From Actinoplanes sp. NBRC 103695 (lineage in GTDB: Bacteria; Actinomycetota; Actinomycetes; Mycobacteriales; Micromonosporaceae), in assembly GCF_030269485.1 (NCBI RefSeq), contig NZ_BSTL01000034.1:30766-94765 (forward strand): a stretch of 64,000 bases of DNA. The letters are read 5' to 3'. Of this stretch, positions 1-9,622 are shown piece by piece. Numbering within the stretch: the stretch's first letter is position 1; each line of letters begins with the position of its first letter. The notes under the pieces are model-generated. The model searched no databases and was not told the DNA's origin. It saw nothing but the letters and a program-made list of their open reading frames with translations. A program made the translations under genes and the position numbers.

Positions 1-1506
1 CTCCCGAGCGTCCGGCGGGAACTGTCGGCCGCGGGTGTGCGGGCGAACGGACGCTTCTGGACGCCGGTTCCCGGCGAATCCTGCTTCGACGGGGTGCGCA
101 GTCTGCCTCCCGGCCATGTTCTCCGGGTACGGCCGGACGGGGCCGAACTGGCGCCGTACTTCGAGGTGCCGATCGACCGGAACGCCGACCCGGCCTCCGA
201 CCGCACTTTCGGCGGTACCTTCGACGAGGCCAAGATCGAACTCCGCGACCGCGTGCAGGAGGCGGTCCGCTTCCGGCTCCGTGGTGACTACCCGCTCGGC
301 GCGATGCTCAGCGGTGGGCTCGACTCCAGCATCATCGCCTCGGTGGTCCGCCAGAACACCACCGGCGACCTGCCGACGTTCTCCATCACCGTGCCGGCCG
401 GCGGCTGGGCCGACGAGTCCGAGCACCAGAAGGTCATCGCCGCGCACCTGGGCACCGACCACACGTCGGTCGAGGTCACCGGCCGGGACGTCCGCGAGCG
501 GTTCCCGAACCTGGTCCGCAAGTGCGAGGCGCTCCTGCACTTCGGCGCGCCGGTCGCGGTCGAGATGCTGGCCGAGCGGATCGGGCGCAGCGGGGTCCGG
601 ATCGTGCTCGGTGGCGAGGGCGCCGACGAGTCGTTCTTCGGCTACGACATCCTCAAAGAGGCGACGGTCCTCGACTCCGGCCCGGCGGGCGGCGCCACCC
701 CGGCGCAGGAGGCGGCCCTCAGCGCCGGCCTGGCCGACGTCCTGCTCACCGATCCGACGACGCCGGCCGACATCCTGCGGTTCTTCCAGGAGCGACCGGC
801 GCCCGCGTTGAGCGCGCACCTGCGCCGGTTCGAGGCCGAGCTGTTCCCCGGCCTGGTCGCGGCGGACGACGCCGGCGACGACGATCGGCGGCTGCTCGCC
901 TTCGCCCGGTCCCGCCTCCGCGGCTTCGACGACCTCGACATGGTCGGCCGGTCCCAGTGGCTCGACTTCCAGACCTTTCTGAGCGGGTACGGCATGACGT
1001 GTCTCGCCGATCGCCCCGGCGCCGGGTGCCGCATCGAGTCGCGCTACCCGTTCGTGGACCGGGCGGTGGTCGACTTCGCGGCCCGGTTGCCCCGGGAGTG
1101 GAAGCTGCGCGGCCCGGCCCGGGAGAAGCACATCCTCCGTGAGGCGTACGCCGACGTCCTCCCGCCGGAGATCCGCGAACGACCCAAGTTCGGCATGCGG
1201 ATCCCGGCCGCGGACCACCTCCTGCCGACCGGCGCCGGGGACTGGGTGGACGAGATCCTCACGCCGGGGCGGGTGCGTGCTTGCGGCGTACTCGACGAAT
1301 CCCGGGTCGTCTCCCTGCTCGACCGGGTCAGGTCCTTCCCCGGCGGCCATGTCCCGTACCCCTACAACCACGCCTACCTGCAAGTCCTCAGTGTGCTCCT
1401 GCTGCAGGACAGCCTGGTCGACAACTACCGGGTGCCCGAGGTGGACATCGACCGGATCCTGCTGCGGGAGTTCGACGGCACGGGTGAGACGCTGGTGCGC
1501 CGATGA
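1..1506 (+). CDS. Asparagine synthase-like amidotransferase, 5' end missing
   Basis: The frame is already open at base 1, so the start and most of the N-terminal glutaminase domain lie outside the window. About 501 residues are visible. Near bases 88-130 is the end of the glutamine amidotransferase fold (the SLPPGH region). A PP-loop ATP-binding motif, SGGLDSS, falls near bases 310-330 and starts the synthetase domain that adenylates a carboxylate before amidation. The C-terminal half keeps family features (GGEGADE near base 612, ESRYPFVDR near 1036, EKHILREAY near 1123). It is translationally coupled to the methyltransferase by an ATGA overlap, a pairing more typical of a specialised-metabolite locus than of housekeeping AsnB. 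It could make asparagine or amidate another acid; sequence alone does not decide. Confidence 0.85.
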   Translation, partial: LPSVRRELSAAGVRANGRFWTPVPGESCFDGVRSLPPGHVLRVRPDGAELAPYFEVPIDRNADPASDRTFGGTFDEAKIELRDRVQEAVRFRLRGDYPLGAMLSGGLDSSIIASVVRQNTTGDLPTFSITVPAGGWADESEHQKVIAAHLGTDHTSVEVTGRDVRERFPNLVRKCEALLHFGAPVAVEMLAERIGRSGVRIVLGGEGADESFFGYDILKEATVLDSGPAGGATPAQEAALSAGLADVLLTDPTTPADILRFFQERPAPALSAHLRRFEAELFPGLVAADDAGDDDRRLLAFARSRLRGFDDLDMVGRSQWLDFQTFLSGYGMTCLADRPGAGCRIESRYPFVDRAVVDFAARLPREWKLRGPAREKHILREAYADVLPPEIRERPKFGMRIPAADHLLPTGAGDWVDEILTPGRVRACGVLDESRVVSLLDRVRSFPGGHVPYPYNHAYLQVLSVLLLQDSLVDNYRVPEVDIDRILLREFDGTGETLVRR

Positions 1507-2240
1507 CCCCGGCCCAGGGCGAGCAGTACGACGCGATCGGCGCGCGGTTCGAGGAGTCGAAGTCGACGGCCGCCTTCTCCGCCGCCGACACCTATACCCT
1601 GCGCGCCGCGCTCGGCGACGTCAGCGGCCGGTCGGCTCTCGACCTGGCCTGCGGGTACGGCTACAACACCCGGCTGCTGGCCGAGCGCGGCGCCCGCCCG
1701 GTGGTCGGCGTCGACGTCTCGCACGAGATGATCCGGCTCGCCGAGAAGCACCCGGCCGGGTCACCGACGGGCATCGAGTACGTCGTCGCGGACGTCGCCG
1801 AGCTTCCCGCGCTGGGCCGCTTCGACCTGGCCACCGCGGTCTACCTGTTCAACTACGCGCCGTCGCGGGCGGTGCTGCGGGCGATGTTCGGCAGCGTCCG
1901 CGCCAACCTGTCCGACGACGGCCGTCTGCTGGCCATCGTGCCCAACCCCGCGCCCTTCCCGCACGGCAACTACGAGGAGTTCGGCCTGCGCCTCCTCGAA
2001 CGCGTCCTCGGCCCCGAGGTCCCGCTGATCCGACAGGAGTTCACCACCGACCCGCCGACCCCGCTCGAGGACTACGAGTGGCAGCTCGCCGACTACGAGC
2101 GGGCCGCCGTCGGGGCCGGCTTCGGCGCCGTCCACTGGTCGCCCATCCGCACACCCCCACCCGACGCCGACCGCGACCGGTCCTTCTGGCGCCGCTACCG
2201 GCGGCACCCGGTCAGCTCCCTGATGACGTGCACAGCCTGA
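1503..2240 (+). CDS. Class I SAM-dependent methyltransferase
   Basis: This 245-residue protein starts with the ATG that overlaps the upstream stop codon (ATGA). The SAM-binding motif I is LDLACGYGYNT at about residues 45-55, followed by an acidic residue in GVDVS (about 70) that would hold the SAM ribose. A motif II-like FDLATAVYLFNY follows near residue 107. The fold and length match small soluble class I methyltransferases of the ToxA/UbiE type. The substrate is unknown; coupling to the asparagine-synthase-like gene suggests both act on the same small molecule (inference). Confidence 0.85.
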   Translation: MTPAQGEQYDAIGARFEESKSTAAFSAADTYTLRAALGDVSGRSALDLACGYGYNTRLLAERGARPVVGVDVSHEMIRLAEKHPAGSPTGIEYVVADVAELPALGRFDLATAVYLFNYAPSRAVLRAMFGSVRANLSDDGRLLAIVPNPAPFPHGNYEEFGLRLLERVLGPEVPLIRQEFTTDPPTPLEDYEWQLADYERAAVGAGFGAVHWSPIRTPPPDADRDRSFWRRYRRHPVSSLMTCTA

Positions 2241-2395
2241 GCGAGTCTGGCTCTCGGCGCACCGGCGTTTCACGGCGACCGGTTTCTGCCGGTTGTATGT
2301 CTTGAGCCGCGGGCCCGACGCCGTACAACCGAGCGTGTTATCCCTTCCGTGGTTGCGCAACCGATCGATCGAACCGCAACAGGAAGGAATCGACC

Positions 2396-2923
2396 ATGTC
2401 AGGATCTCGAATCCGAACGGCGCTCGTCGTTGTCGCGGCCGTCGTCGCGGCTTCGGCGGGGCTGTCCGCACCGGTGAGCGCCGCCGGGCCTCAGCGAACG
2501 GACCAGGCCGCCGGCGCGCGTCCGGCACCGGGGCACGCCGTCAAGCCGCTGGGCGGTTGCGCGGTGACCTTGGCACCCGCCGTGGGCCGGGACGAGGGCC
2601 GTGTCTGCTTGCAGCAGGCGGCGGAGGCGACGGCCTCCGCGGAGGCCTGCAGCTTCGCCTACTACGAGAACGGGCCGTGGGGTTCCCAGGACTGGTACGA
2701 CGGCTGGGGCATCTGCGTCTCCGGACAGGGGTACGGCTACGTGCCGCTGGAGCTGAACGACCAGGCGAGTTCGTGGGACTCATGCAGTGACGGGTTCTTC
2801 TACGCGAACCAGCCGAACACTGATCCGCTGGCCTACTTCCCGGCCGGCTCGATCGGCAACTTCCCGATCGGTGGGGTGCCCAACGACGCGCTGTCGTCGT
2901 TCTGGGTCAACTACGCCTGCTGA
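2396..2923 (+). CDS. Small secreted protein of unknown function
   Basis: The 175-residue product has an obvious Sec signal: an Arg-containing start, a hydrophobic run at about residues 9-27 and an Ala-rich cleavage site near residue 30 (VSAAG). The ATG is preceded by an AGGAAGGA ribosome site. The mature part is rich in Gly, Trp, Tyr and Asp, with several Cys that could form disulfides (near residues 48, 65, 82, 104, 130 and the last residue). No enzyme motif is recognised. It stands alone between the methyltransferase and the STAND gene. A role outside the cell is inferred only from the signal peptide. Confidence 0.7.
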   Translation: MSGSRIRTALVVVAAVVAASAGLSAPVSAAGPQRTDQAAGARPAPGHAVKPLGGCAVTLAPAVGRDEGRVCLQQAAEATASAEACSFAYYENGPWGSQDWYDGWGICVSGQGYGYVPLELNDQASSWDSCSDGFFYANQPNTDPLAYFPAGSIGNFPIGGVPNDALSSFWVNYAC

Positions 2924-3085
2924 CACGGCCGGATCTCCGGCGCCGCCACCTCAACCGGGCCGCGGCGGCGCCGGAGGTCCCTCTGACCAGTGCTGTCCGG
3001 TGTCGGGTGTGCGACGCCGGAGAAACAGTCCCCGATCGGGCGTAACGTCCATAATGGGCGGTGACGCGATTGAAGGGGGACTTTC

Positions 3086-5962
3086 GTGCCACGCAGCGAG
3101 CGACCGCTGGACTCCGCCCACATGCCGCTGACGCGTTTCGCCGCCGATCTGCGGGCGCTGCGCCGGGCGGCCGGCACGCCGACCTATCGTGAGATGGCCG
3201 CCCGGTCGCACTATTCGGTGTCCACGCTCTCCGCCGCGGCCGGCGGTCGCCAACTGCCCACGCTCGGGGTGCTGCAGGCGTACGTGACGGCGTGCGGCGG
3301 CGACCCGGTGAACTGGACCGGGCGCTGGCACGAGCTGGCCGCCGCGCTCGCCACCGAGGCGGCGCCGCCCGATGACGAGCAACCGTCGCCGTACGCCGGG
3401 CTCGCCGCCTTCCAGACCGAGGACGCCGAGCGTTTCTTCGGGCGCGAGACGCTCGTCGCCGAGGTGCTCCGGCGTCTGCGCGACCGGCCGCTGGTGGCCG
3501 TCTTCGGCGCATCCGGCTCCGGAAAGTCGTCGTTGCTCCGTGCCGGCGTGGCGGCCCGGCTGCAAGCCGACGCGGTGCTGTTCACCCCCGGGGCCCATCC
3601 GCTCGATGAGTGTGCCGTGGCGCTCTCCCGCCCGGCCGGGATGATGCCCGGCCCGCTGCACGCCGAGATCGCCGCCGACCCGCGCGGCCTGCTGCGTACG
3701 GTCCGCCGGATCTTGGTCGACGCGCCCCCGGGCGCCGAACTGGTCCTGATCATCGACCAGTTCGAAGAGGTCTTCACGCTGACCACCGACCCGGCCGAAC
3801 GGGACCTCTTCGTCGAGGCTCTGTGCGAGGCCGCGATGGACGTGCGGGGATCCTGCCGGGTCGTCCTGGGCGTCCGGGCCGACTTCTTCGCCCACTGCAC
3901 CGCGCAGTCCCGGCTGGCCGGCGTGCTCGCCGACGGCCAGGTGATCGTCGGCCCGATGACCGCCGCCGAGCTGCGCACCGCGATCGTCCAGCCGGCCGTG
4001 CGGGCGGGTCTCGCGGTGGAGACGCCGCTGCTCACCGAGCTGATCGCGGCGGCGGCGGGGCAGGCCGGGGTCCTGCCGCTCGTGTCGCACGCGCTGCTGG
4101 AGACGTGGCGCCGCCGCCGGGGCAACACGCTGACGCTGGACGGCTACCAGGCGGCCGGCGGCCTGACCGGCGCGCTGCAGCAGACCGCGGAGAAGACGTG
4201 GGCGGGGCTGGGCCCGGACGGGCGGCGCTCGGCCAAACACCTGATGCTGCGGCTGGTAGCGGCGGGTGACGGCACCGTGGACACCAAGCGCCGGGTCGCC
4301 CCCGCCGAGCTGGGCGACGATCCGGAGCTGTCGACGGTGGTCGCCCGGTTCGCCTCGGCCCGGCTGATCTCGGTGGACCGGGACGGCATCGAGGTCTCGC
4401 ACGAGGCGCTGATCCGGGCATGGCCGCGGCTGACCGGCTGGCTGGCCGAGGATCGGGAGGGACATCGCCTGCGGCAGGAGCTGACCGCGGCCACGGACAT
4501 GTGGCTGGCGGTCGACGGCGACCGCGGCGCGTTGCTCCGCGGCGTACGCCTGGTCCGGGCCCAGGAGTACGCCGAGCGTGCCCCGTCGTCCCTGAGCGAT
4601 CGGGAACGTGCCTTCCTCAGCGCGAGCCGGACGGCGGAGGAGGCCGAGCGTGCCGCGGCCCGCCGCGGCCGCACCCGGCTACGCCGGACGGTCGCCCTGC
4701 TCAGCGTGCTGCTCGTGCTGGTCGTGGCGGCAACCGCCTACGCGGTCGGAGCCGGCCGGGACGCCGCCCGGCAGCGAAACACGGCGCTGTCCGAGGTGGT
4801 CGCCACGCGGGCGGCCAAGTCCCGCGGCGCGGATCCGCTGCTGTCCGCCCGGCTGAGCCTGGCCGCCTACCGGGTGGCGCCCACGGCGGCCGCGCGTGAC
4901 GGCCTGCTGTCCGCGGTGCCGTTCCCGGCCGGACCGCGGCTGACCGGGCACGCCGGCAACATCAACGCGCTCCGGTTCAGCCCGGACGGGCGCCGGCTGC
5001 TGACCGTCTCGCACGACCGGACGGCGCGGCTGTGGGATGTCGCCGATCCGCGCCGGCCACGACCGTCCGGAGTGCTGACCGGGCACACCGGCACGGTCAA
5101 CGACGCCGCGTTCCGGCCGGACGGCCGGCTCATCGCGACCGCGGGCTGGGACCGCACCGTACGGCTGTGGGCCGGACCGGCGGGACGGTCGCCGGTGGCC
5201 GTGCTGGCCGGGCATACCGCCGACGTCAACGCGGTCGCGTTCAGCCCGGACGGCCGCCGGTTGGCGAGCGTCGGCAGCGACCGTACCGTCCGGCTCTGGG
5301 ATGTGTCGCGGCCCCGGTCGCCGCGGCCGGTGGCCGTCCTCCGCGGGCACACCAAGCAGGTGGTGACGGTGGCGTTCCGGCCGGACGGCGCCGAGCTCGC
5401 CACCGGCAGCTTCGATCGTGAGATCCGGCTGTGGCCGCTGACCGGCACGGGCCGGGGCCGCGTGCTCACCGGCCACCGGGCCGGCGTGACCTGGGTGGCG
5501 TACCGCCCGGACGGCGCCGAGCTGGCGTCCGCCGGGCAGGACCAGACCGCCCGGATCTGGGACTTGTCCACCGGCCGGGAGCGCGGGCTGCTGGCGGGAC
5601 ATCAGGGGGTGGTGCGGTCGGTGGCGTACCGGCCGGACGGCGGTGCCGTGGTGACCGCGGGCGAGGACCGGACGGCGCGGCTGTGGGCGCTGACCGGGCC
5701 GGCCGCGTACCGGCAGATCGCGGTCCTGGAAGGGCATGTCCAGGCGGTCACGTCGGCGGCCGCGCACCCGTCGGGCCGGCTGCTCGCCACGGGCAGCGAC
5801 GACGACACGGCGGCTCTGTGGCCACTGCCGGACGCAAGGTGGGCGCCGGTCGGCCCGGAGCAGGCGGCCGCGTGGATCTGCTCGCTCGCCGGTCCTCCGC
5901 TCTCCCCGGGCGAGTGGCACGTCAGCTTTCCCGGGGTCCGTTACCGGCCGCCGTGTGACTGA
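3086..5962 (+). CDS. STAND-type ATPase with N-terminal HTH, transmembrane helix and WD40 propeller
   Basis: This 958-residue protein starts at GTG 3086 after a GGGGGA ribosome site. In order: an XRE-like helix-turn-helix (about 12-75), an nSTAND P-loop ATPase with Walker A GASGSGKSS (141-149) and Walker B LVLIIDQFEEVF (219-230), a winged-helix/helical arm to about residue 520, one transmembrane helix (about 535-556) and seven WD40 repeats (about 619-900) that each start with an xGH and end with an xxLW/IW pattern. Seven repeats close one propeller. STAND proteins are known switches that oligomerise on sensing a ligand. Here the ligand is probably read by the propeller, on the other side of the helix from the HTH/ATPase. 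The actual process is unknown; actinomycetes carry many paralogues. Confidence 0.85.
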   Translation: MPRSERPLDSAHMPLTRFAADLRALRRAAGTPTYREMAARSHYSVSTLSAAAGGRQLPTLGVLQAYVTACGGDPVNWTGRWHELAAALATEAAPPDDEQPSPYAGLAAFQTEDAERFFGRETLVAEVLRRLRDRPLVAVFGASGSGKSSLLRAGVAARLQADAVLFTPGAHPLDECAVALSRPAGMMPGPLHAEIAADPRGLLRTVRRILVDAPPGAELVLIIDQFEEVFTLTTDPAERDLFVEALCEAAMDVRGSCRVVLGVRADFFAHCTAQSRLAGVLADGQVIVGPMTAAELRTAIVQPAVRAGLAVETPLLTELIAAAAGQAGVLPLVSHALLETWRRRRGNTLTLDGYQAAGGLTGALQQTAEKTWAGLGPDGRRSAKHLMLRLVAAGDGTVDTKRRVAPAELGDDPELSTVVARFASARLISVDRDGIEVSHEALIRAWPRLTGWLAEDREGHRLRQELTAATDMWLAVDGDRGALLRGVRLVRAQEYAERAPSSLSDRERAFLSASRTAEEAERAAARRGRTRLRRTVALLSVLLVLVVAATAYAVGAGRDAARQRNTALSEVVATRAAKSRGADPLLSARLSLAAYRVAPTAAARDGLLSAVPFPAGPRLTGHAGNINALRFSPDGRRLLTVSHDRTARLWDVADPRRPRPSGVLTGHTGTVNDAAFRPDGRLIATAGWDRTVRLWAGPAGRSPVAVLAGHTADVNAVAFSPDGRRLASVGSDRTVRLWDVSRPRSPRPVAVLRGHTKQVVTVAFRPDGAELATGSFDREIRLWPLTGTGRGRVLTGHRAGVTWVAYRPDGAELASAGQDQTARIWDLSTGRERGLLAGHQGVVRSVAYRPDGGAVVTAGEDRTARLWALTGPAAYRQIAVLEGHVQAVTSAAAHPSGRLLATGSDDDTAALWPLPDARWAPVGPEQAAAWICSLAGPPLSPGEWHVSFPGVRYRPPCD

Positions 5963-6039
5963 GGTTGTTTGTACGGTCGCCGACCGTCGACACCGGACAA
6001 CGTTTCGGTGTTAACCCTGACTCCGACGAAGGAGGTCAG

Positions 6040-7974
6040 GTGAGGAAACGAAGAGTACGAAGCATCGCTGCGGCGCTCGTCCTGAGTCTGCTGGGGATGG
6101 CCGCGGCCGAGGGTGCGACCACCGCGCCGGCGGCGGCCGCCGAGGTGCAGGTCTGCCGCAACGGCATCTGCGACGGGCAGAAGGACCCGGCGACCGCCGC
6201 GCAGGACACGCTGTTGCAGACCGCACACCGGGAGAACCGGTCGATCGAACTGCACGTGTCGTTCACCGACGGTGGCATGGCGTGGGCGGACCTGAGGTCC
6301 GGCGCCCCGGGCGACCTGGTGTGGCTGGATCGCACGTTCGACGGCGGCGCCACGTGGGAGGGGCATCTCGGGCTGACCGAGGTTCCGGCCGGCGGCACGA
6401 GCTGGCGGACGATGATGTACTGGATCAGCGATGTCATGCGCGGGGGGATGGTGCGCGCCTGCGGGGAGACCGGGGGCGCCGGTCGTACGGCATGCACCTC
6501 ATGGTTGCCGGTCTGCCGGGACGGCCGCTGCGACGGCGCCGACCCGGCCGGCGTGGCCGACAAGCTGCCGAACGCCCGGTCCTGGGTGTGGGGCCGCAAG
6601 GTGACCATGCACGTCAGCGCGGACGGGCTGGCCGGCTGGGCCAGCATCGACAACGTGGACACCAGCCGGCGGGATGTCGTCTGGCTGGACCGCAGCTGGG
6701 ACGGCGGCACCAGCTGGGAGAGCGGGCTCGGCGCGACGGCCATCCCACCGGGCCGTACGGGCTGGCGGACGCTGCTGTTCCACTTCGACAACCCGTCGCA
6801 GGGCGGGGTCGGCATGCTCCGCGCCTGCGGCCAGGCCGAGTTCACTCCGGAGACGCAGATCGACTGCACGCCGTGGGTGCGTGGGAGCCAGCCCCCGCCG
6901 GACATCTATCGGGGCGCCTCCGACGAGCTGGAAAGGTTGTACAACGGCGATTCGGGCATGTTCGGTCCCGGCGAGCCGGACGCCGGCATCTGGATCTCGG
7001 CCAACGCGCTGACCGCGCTGCTCGACTACACCGCGCGGACCGGCGACGACCGTCATCTCGGCGTCCTGGCGACGATGAGGAACAAGCACACCACCGGGAT
7101 CCCGGCCAAGACCTGGACCGGTGAGTACTACGACGACTACGCCTGGTGGGGACTGGCCTGGCTGCGGGGCTACGACGTGACCCGCAACACCACCTATCTG
7201 GCGCTCGCGGAGAAGGTCGCCGACCGGATCCGGGACAAGTGGAGTTTGACCTGCGGCGGCGGCATCCGTTGGAGCGATCAAGAACCGCTGGTCAAGAACA
7301 CGATCACGAACGCGCTGTACCTGAAGCTGGCCGCCGGGCTGCACCGGCGCGGGCGTGGCGGCGGCCGGTGGCTGGAAGAGGCGAACCGCACCTGGGACTG
7401 GTTCGAAAGCGCGAACGGTGGCCGGGACCTGCTGGACGCGAGCAACGGCCTCGCCGAGGACGCGATGGAGCCGGTGAACGGGAGGTGTGTGGTCACCAAC
7501 GGCCGAACGTACACCTACCTTCAGGGCACGATGGCGGGTGGCCTCGCCGAGCTCTATCGCGTGACCGGCAGGCGGGAACTCCTGGTCCGTGCGGCCAGGA
7601 TCATGAACGCCGCCACCACGGACGAGTCGATGGTGCGCGACGGAGTGCTCTACTACGACATCGAGGAGATCGCCGACGACGGCGACGGGCTGAAGGACGT
7701 CGAAAAGCGTTACCCGTCGGACGGCACCGCGTTCAAGGGCGCGTTCATGCGCAACCTCCGCGAGCTGTACGACGTCAGCGTGGCCGCGGGCGCGCCGACC
7801 GGCGACTGGCGCGGGTTCATGCTGCGGCAACGCACAACGCTGATGGACGGCAGCCGCAATGACTGGAGCCAGTTCGGCATGCACTGGGCCGGCCCGGTCA
7901 CCCGCGACCACAACATCACGTTCGGCACGCAGCTGAGTGCCCTGGACGCGTTCAACGCCGGCCAGGGTCTCTGA
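6040..7974 (+). CDS. Secreted glycoside hydrolase family 76 (alpha-1,6-mannanase-like) with duplicated N-terminal domain
   Basis: Start GTG 6040 is chosen because AAGGAGGT lies just upstream and the protein then begins with a clean signal peptide (about residues 1-36). The 644-residue product has two tandem repeats (about 38-150 and 155-280), each beginning V-C-R-[ND]-G-[IR]-C-D-G and holding a VWLDR-x-[FW]-DGG motif. The C-terminal domain (about 290-640) matches GH76: YYDDYAWWGLAWL carries the paired catalytic Asp at about 365-366, followed by KNTITNALY and TYLQG motifs. GH76 enzymes are known to cut alpha-1,6-mannan of fungi or of actinobacterial envelope lipids. The duplicated domain may bind carbohydrate (inference). 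A strong hairpin terminator follows at once. Confidence 0.8.
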   Translation: MRKRRVRSIAAALVLSLLGMAAAEGATTAPAAAAEVQVCRNGICDGQKDPATAAQDTLLQTAHRENRSIELHVSFTDGGMAWADLRSGAPGDLVWLDRTFDGGATWEGHLGLTEVPAGGTSWRTMMYWISDVMRGGMVRACGETGGAGRTACTSWLPVCRDGRCDGADPAGVADKLPNARSWVWGRKVTMHVSADGLAGWASIDNVDTSRRDVVWLDRSWDGGTSWESGLGATAIPPGRTGWRTLLFHFDNPSQGGVGMLRACGQAEFTPETQIDCTPWVRGSQPPPDIYRGASDELERLYNGDSGMFGPGEPDAGIWISANALTALLDYTARTGDDRHLGVLATMRNKHTTGIPAKTWTGEYYDDYAWWGLAWLRGYDVTRNTTYLALAEKVADRIRDKWSLTCGGGIRWSDQEPLVKNTITNALYLKLAAGLHRRGRGGGRWLEEANRTWDWFESANGGRDLLDASNGLAEDAMEPVNGRCVVTNGRTYTYLQGTMAGGLAELYRVTGRRELLVRAARIMNAATTDESMVRDGVLYYDIEEIADDGDGLKDVEKRYPSDGTAFKGAFMRNLRELYDVSVAAGAPTGDWRGFMLRQRTTLMDGSRNDWSQFGMHWAGPVTRDHNITFGTQLSALDAFNAGQGL

Positions 7975-7978
7975 TCAG

Positions 7979-8030
7979 CTGAGCAGCGCCCGCGACACCG
8001 GCCTCCGCCTCCGTCGTGGGCGCTGCTCAG
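7979..8030 (+). terminator. Long hairpin terminator after the GH76 gene
   Basis: A perfect 13-bp inverted repeat, CTGAGCAGCGCCC at 7979-7991 and its complement at 8018-8030, starts 5 bases after the stop codon. The arms extend inward by five more pairs, GCGAC with GTCGT (one G-T), giving about 18 bp. There is no clear T-tract, as is common in high-GC actinomycetes. Confidence 0.8.
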
Positions 8031-8245
8031 GGCAGGCAGCGTGCCCCGTCGAGGCCGGTGGAAAGTACCGCACCCGACTTGCTGCGTACGGTGATGGAGC
8101 GTCATCGCCGCACCGACCTGACGGGTGCGGACCGTCGCGGAAAGTACCAGCTGAGGATCTCGGGATAGCTGCTGTCCACTGATTGCCCCTCATCATTGGT
8201 GCGACCGGCGTCCCCCAGGTGCCCGCCCGTCGATAGTGTGATCAG

Positions 8246-9250
8246 GTGTTCGCAGATGGCGCGATCTACCGGGACGGTCGGCGCACGGCCGAACCACTGG
8301 GACTGGCGCGCCTGGATGGTTCGGGCACGGACGGCGCCCTCTTGGCGTGGGCCGGGCTCGATCGGCCGACCGAGGCGGAGTTCACCGCCGTGGCGCGGCA
8401 GTTCGGGCTGCCGGACGCCGCGGTCGCGCACAGCCTGCATCCGCACCAGCGGCCGAGGCTCGAACGGTACGGCGACACCTTGTTCTGCGTGCTGCGCACG
8501 GCCCGCTACATCGACGAGTCCGAGACGTTCGACTTCGGCGAGGTGCTCGTCTTCCTGGGCCCGAACTTCGTCGTGACCGTCCGCCGCGGCGAAACACCGG
8601 ACCTCTCGGCGGTGCGCCGCACCCTCGAGGCCCGGCCGGAGCTGTTACGGCGCGGGCCCGTGGCGGTCCTGCACGCCGTCATGGACCAGATCATGGACGA
8701 TTACGGGCCGGTCGTCGCCGGGGTCGAGAACGACATCGACGAGATCGAGGACGAGGTCTTCGACGGCAGCGCGGGCGCGCCCCGGCGGGTGTACCGGCTG
8801 TCCCGGGCCGTGATCGCGTTCCAGCGCGCGACCAAACCACTGCCGTCGATGTTCGACCGCCTGATCGACGAACCGCTCTTCGACGAGGACGAGCGACGGG
8901 CCCTGCGGGTCGTCCGGGATCGCGCGCTGCAACTGGTCGAGCAGGCGGACGCGTTCCGGCAGGTGCTGCAGAACATCCTCAACGTCAACCTCACGCTGGA
9001 GACGAAGAGCCTCGCCGAGATGTCCAACGCCCTCACCGAGATGTCGAACGACCAGAACGAGGTCGTCAAGAAGATCTCCGCCTGGGCGGCCATCCTGTTC
9101 GCACCCACCTCCGTCGGCACGATCTACGGGATGAACTTCCAGATCATGCCGGAACTGTCCTGGGAGCTCGGCTACCCCTTCGCACTGGCCCTGATGGTGC
9201 TGGTGGGGATCGCTCTTTACGGGCTGTTCAAAAAACAGAAGTGGATCTGA
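8246..9250 (+). CDS. corA: CorA-family divalent metal (magnesium/cobalt) transporter
   Basis: The 334-residue protein from GTG 8246 has the CorA layout: a long soluble N-terminal alpha/beta and helical funnel, then two C-terminal transmembrane helices. The first helix ends with the signature YGMNF (GMN pore motif, about residues 294-298) and the second (about 309-327) precedes a short basic tail KKQKW. The acidic NDIDEIEDEVFDG stretch (about 162-174) is typical of the funnel helices. CorA channels import Mg2+ as pentamers and gate by sensing cytoplasmic Mg2+. The last codons lie inside a 25-bp tandem duplication that carries on past the stop. Confidence 0.88.
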   Translation: MFADGAIYRDGRRTAEPLGLARLDGSGTDGALLAWAGLDRPTEAEFTAVARQFGLPDAAVAHSLHPHQRPRLERYGDTLFCVLRTARYIDESETFDFGEVLVFLGPNFVVTVRRGETPDLSAVRRTLEARPELLRRGPVAVLHAVMDQIMDDYGPVVAGVENDIDEIEDEVFDGSAGAPRRVYRLSRAVIAFQRATKPLPSMFDRLIDEPLFDEDERRALRVVRDRALQLVEQADAFRQVLQNILNVNLTLETKSLAEMSNALTEMSNDQNEVVKKISAWAAILFAPTSVGTIYGMNFQIMPELSWELGYPFALALMVLVGIALYGLFKKQKWI

Positions 9251-9281
9251 CGACCGAAAACAGAAGTGGATCTGACGACCG
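9232..9281 (+). repeat. Exact 25-bp tandem duplication across the corA stop
   Basis: Bases 9232-9256 and 9257-9281 are identical, head to tail, without spacer. The first copy holds the last codons and TGA of corA; the second is a non-translated copy of that tail. This looks like a recent slippage or replication duplication. Confidence 0.95.
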
Positions 9282-9622
9282 AGGCTGTGACGTGGCGAGT
9301 GTTTGTCGCAGGGGAACCGGGATGGTCGGCCCCCCAACCAACCTGAAGCCAGCATTAGAGCGTCGCTGAGGACCGCCCTCTTACGGATATCTAAGAAATG
9401 GAACCTACCGTCGGCTCATGGGCAGGGGTGAGGACCAGATGACCGGCATCGCACCCGGCAACCGGACAGTAGTTTGGCGGGCCCTCGACCGCGGTGCCTG
9501 ACATCCATCCCGACGTCCGCTTCCCAGCAGGCCGGTTCGCGACCACGACATCGCCTACCCGCCGTAGCGGCCCCTCATGCGCCGGACGACCGACGCCAGC
9601 AGCACGTAGGAGAAGAACGACG
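9282..9622. other. Gene-free stretch between corA and the DedA-like gene
   Basis: No frame here has a convincing start, ribosome site and family match. A longer reading of the downstream gene from ATG 9494 exists, but its extra 43 residues are Arg/Pro/Thr-rich with no membrane or family feature. The AT-richer patch near 9380-9405 is a possible promoter. Confidence 0.4.
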
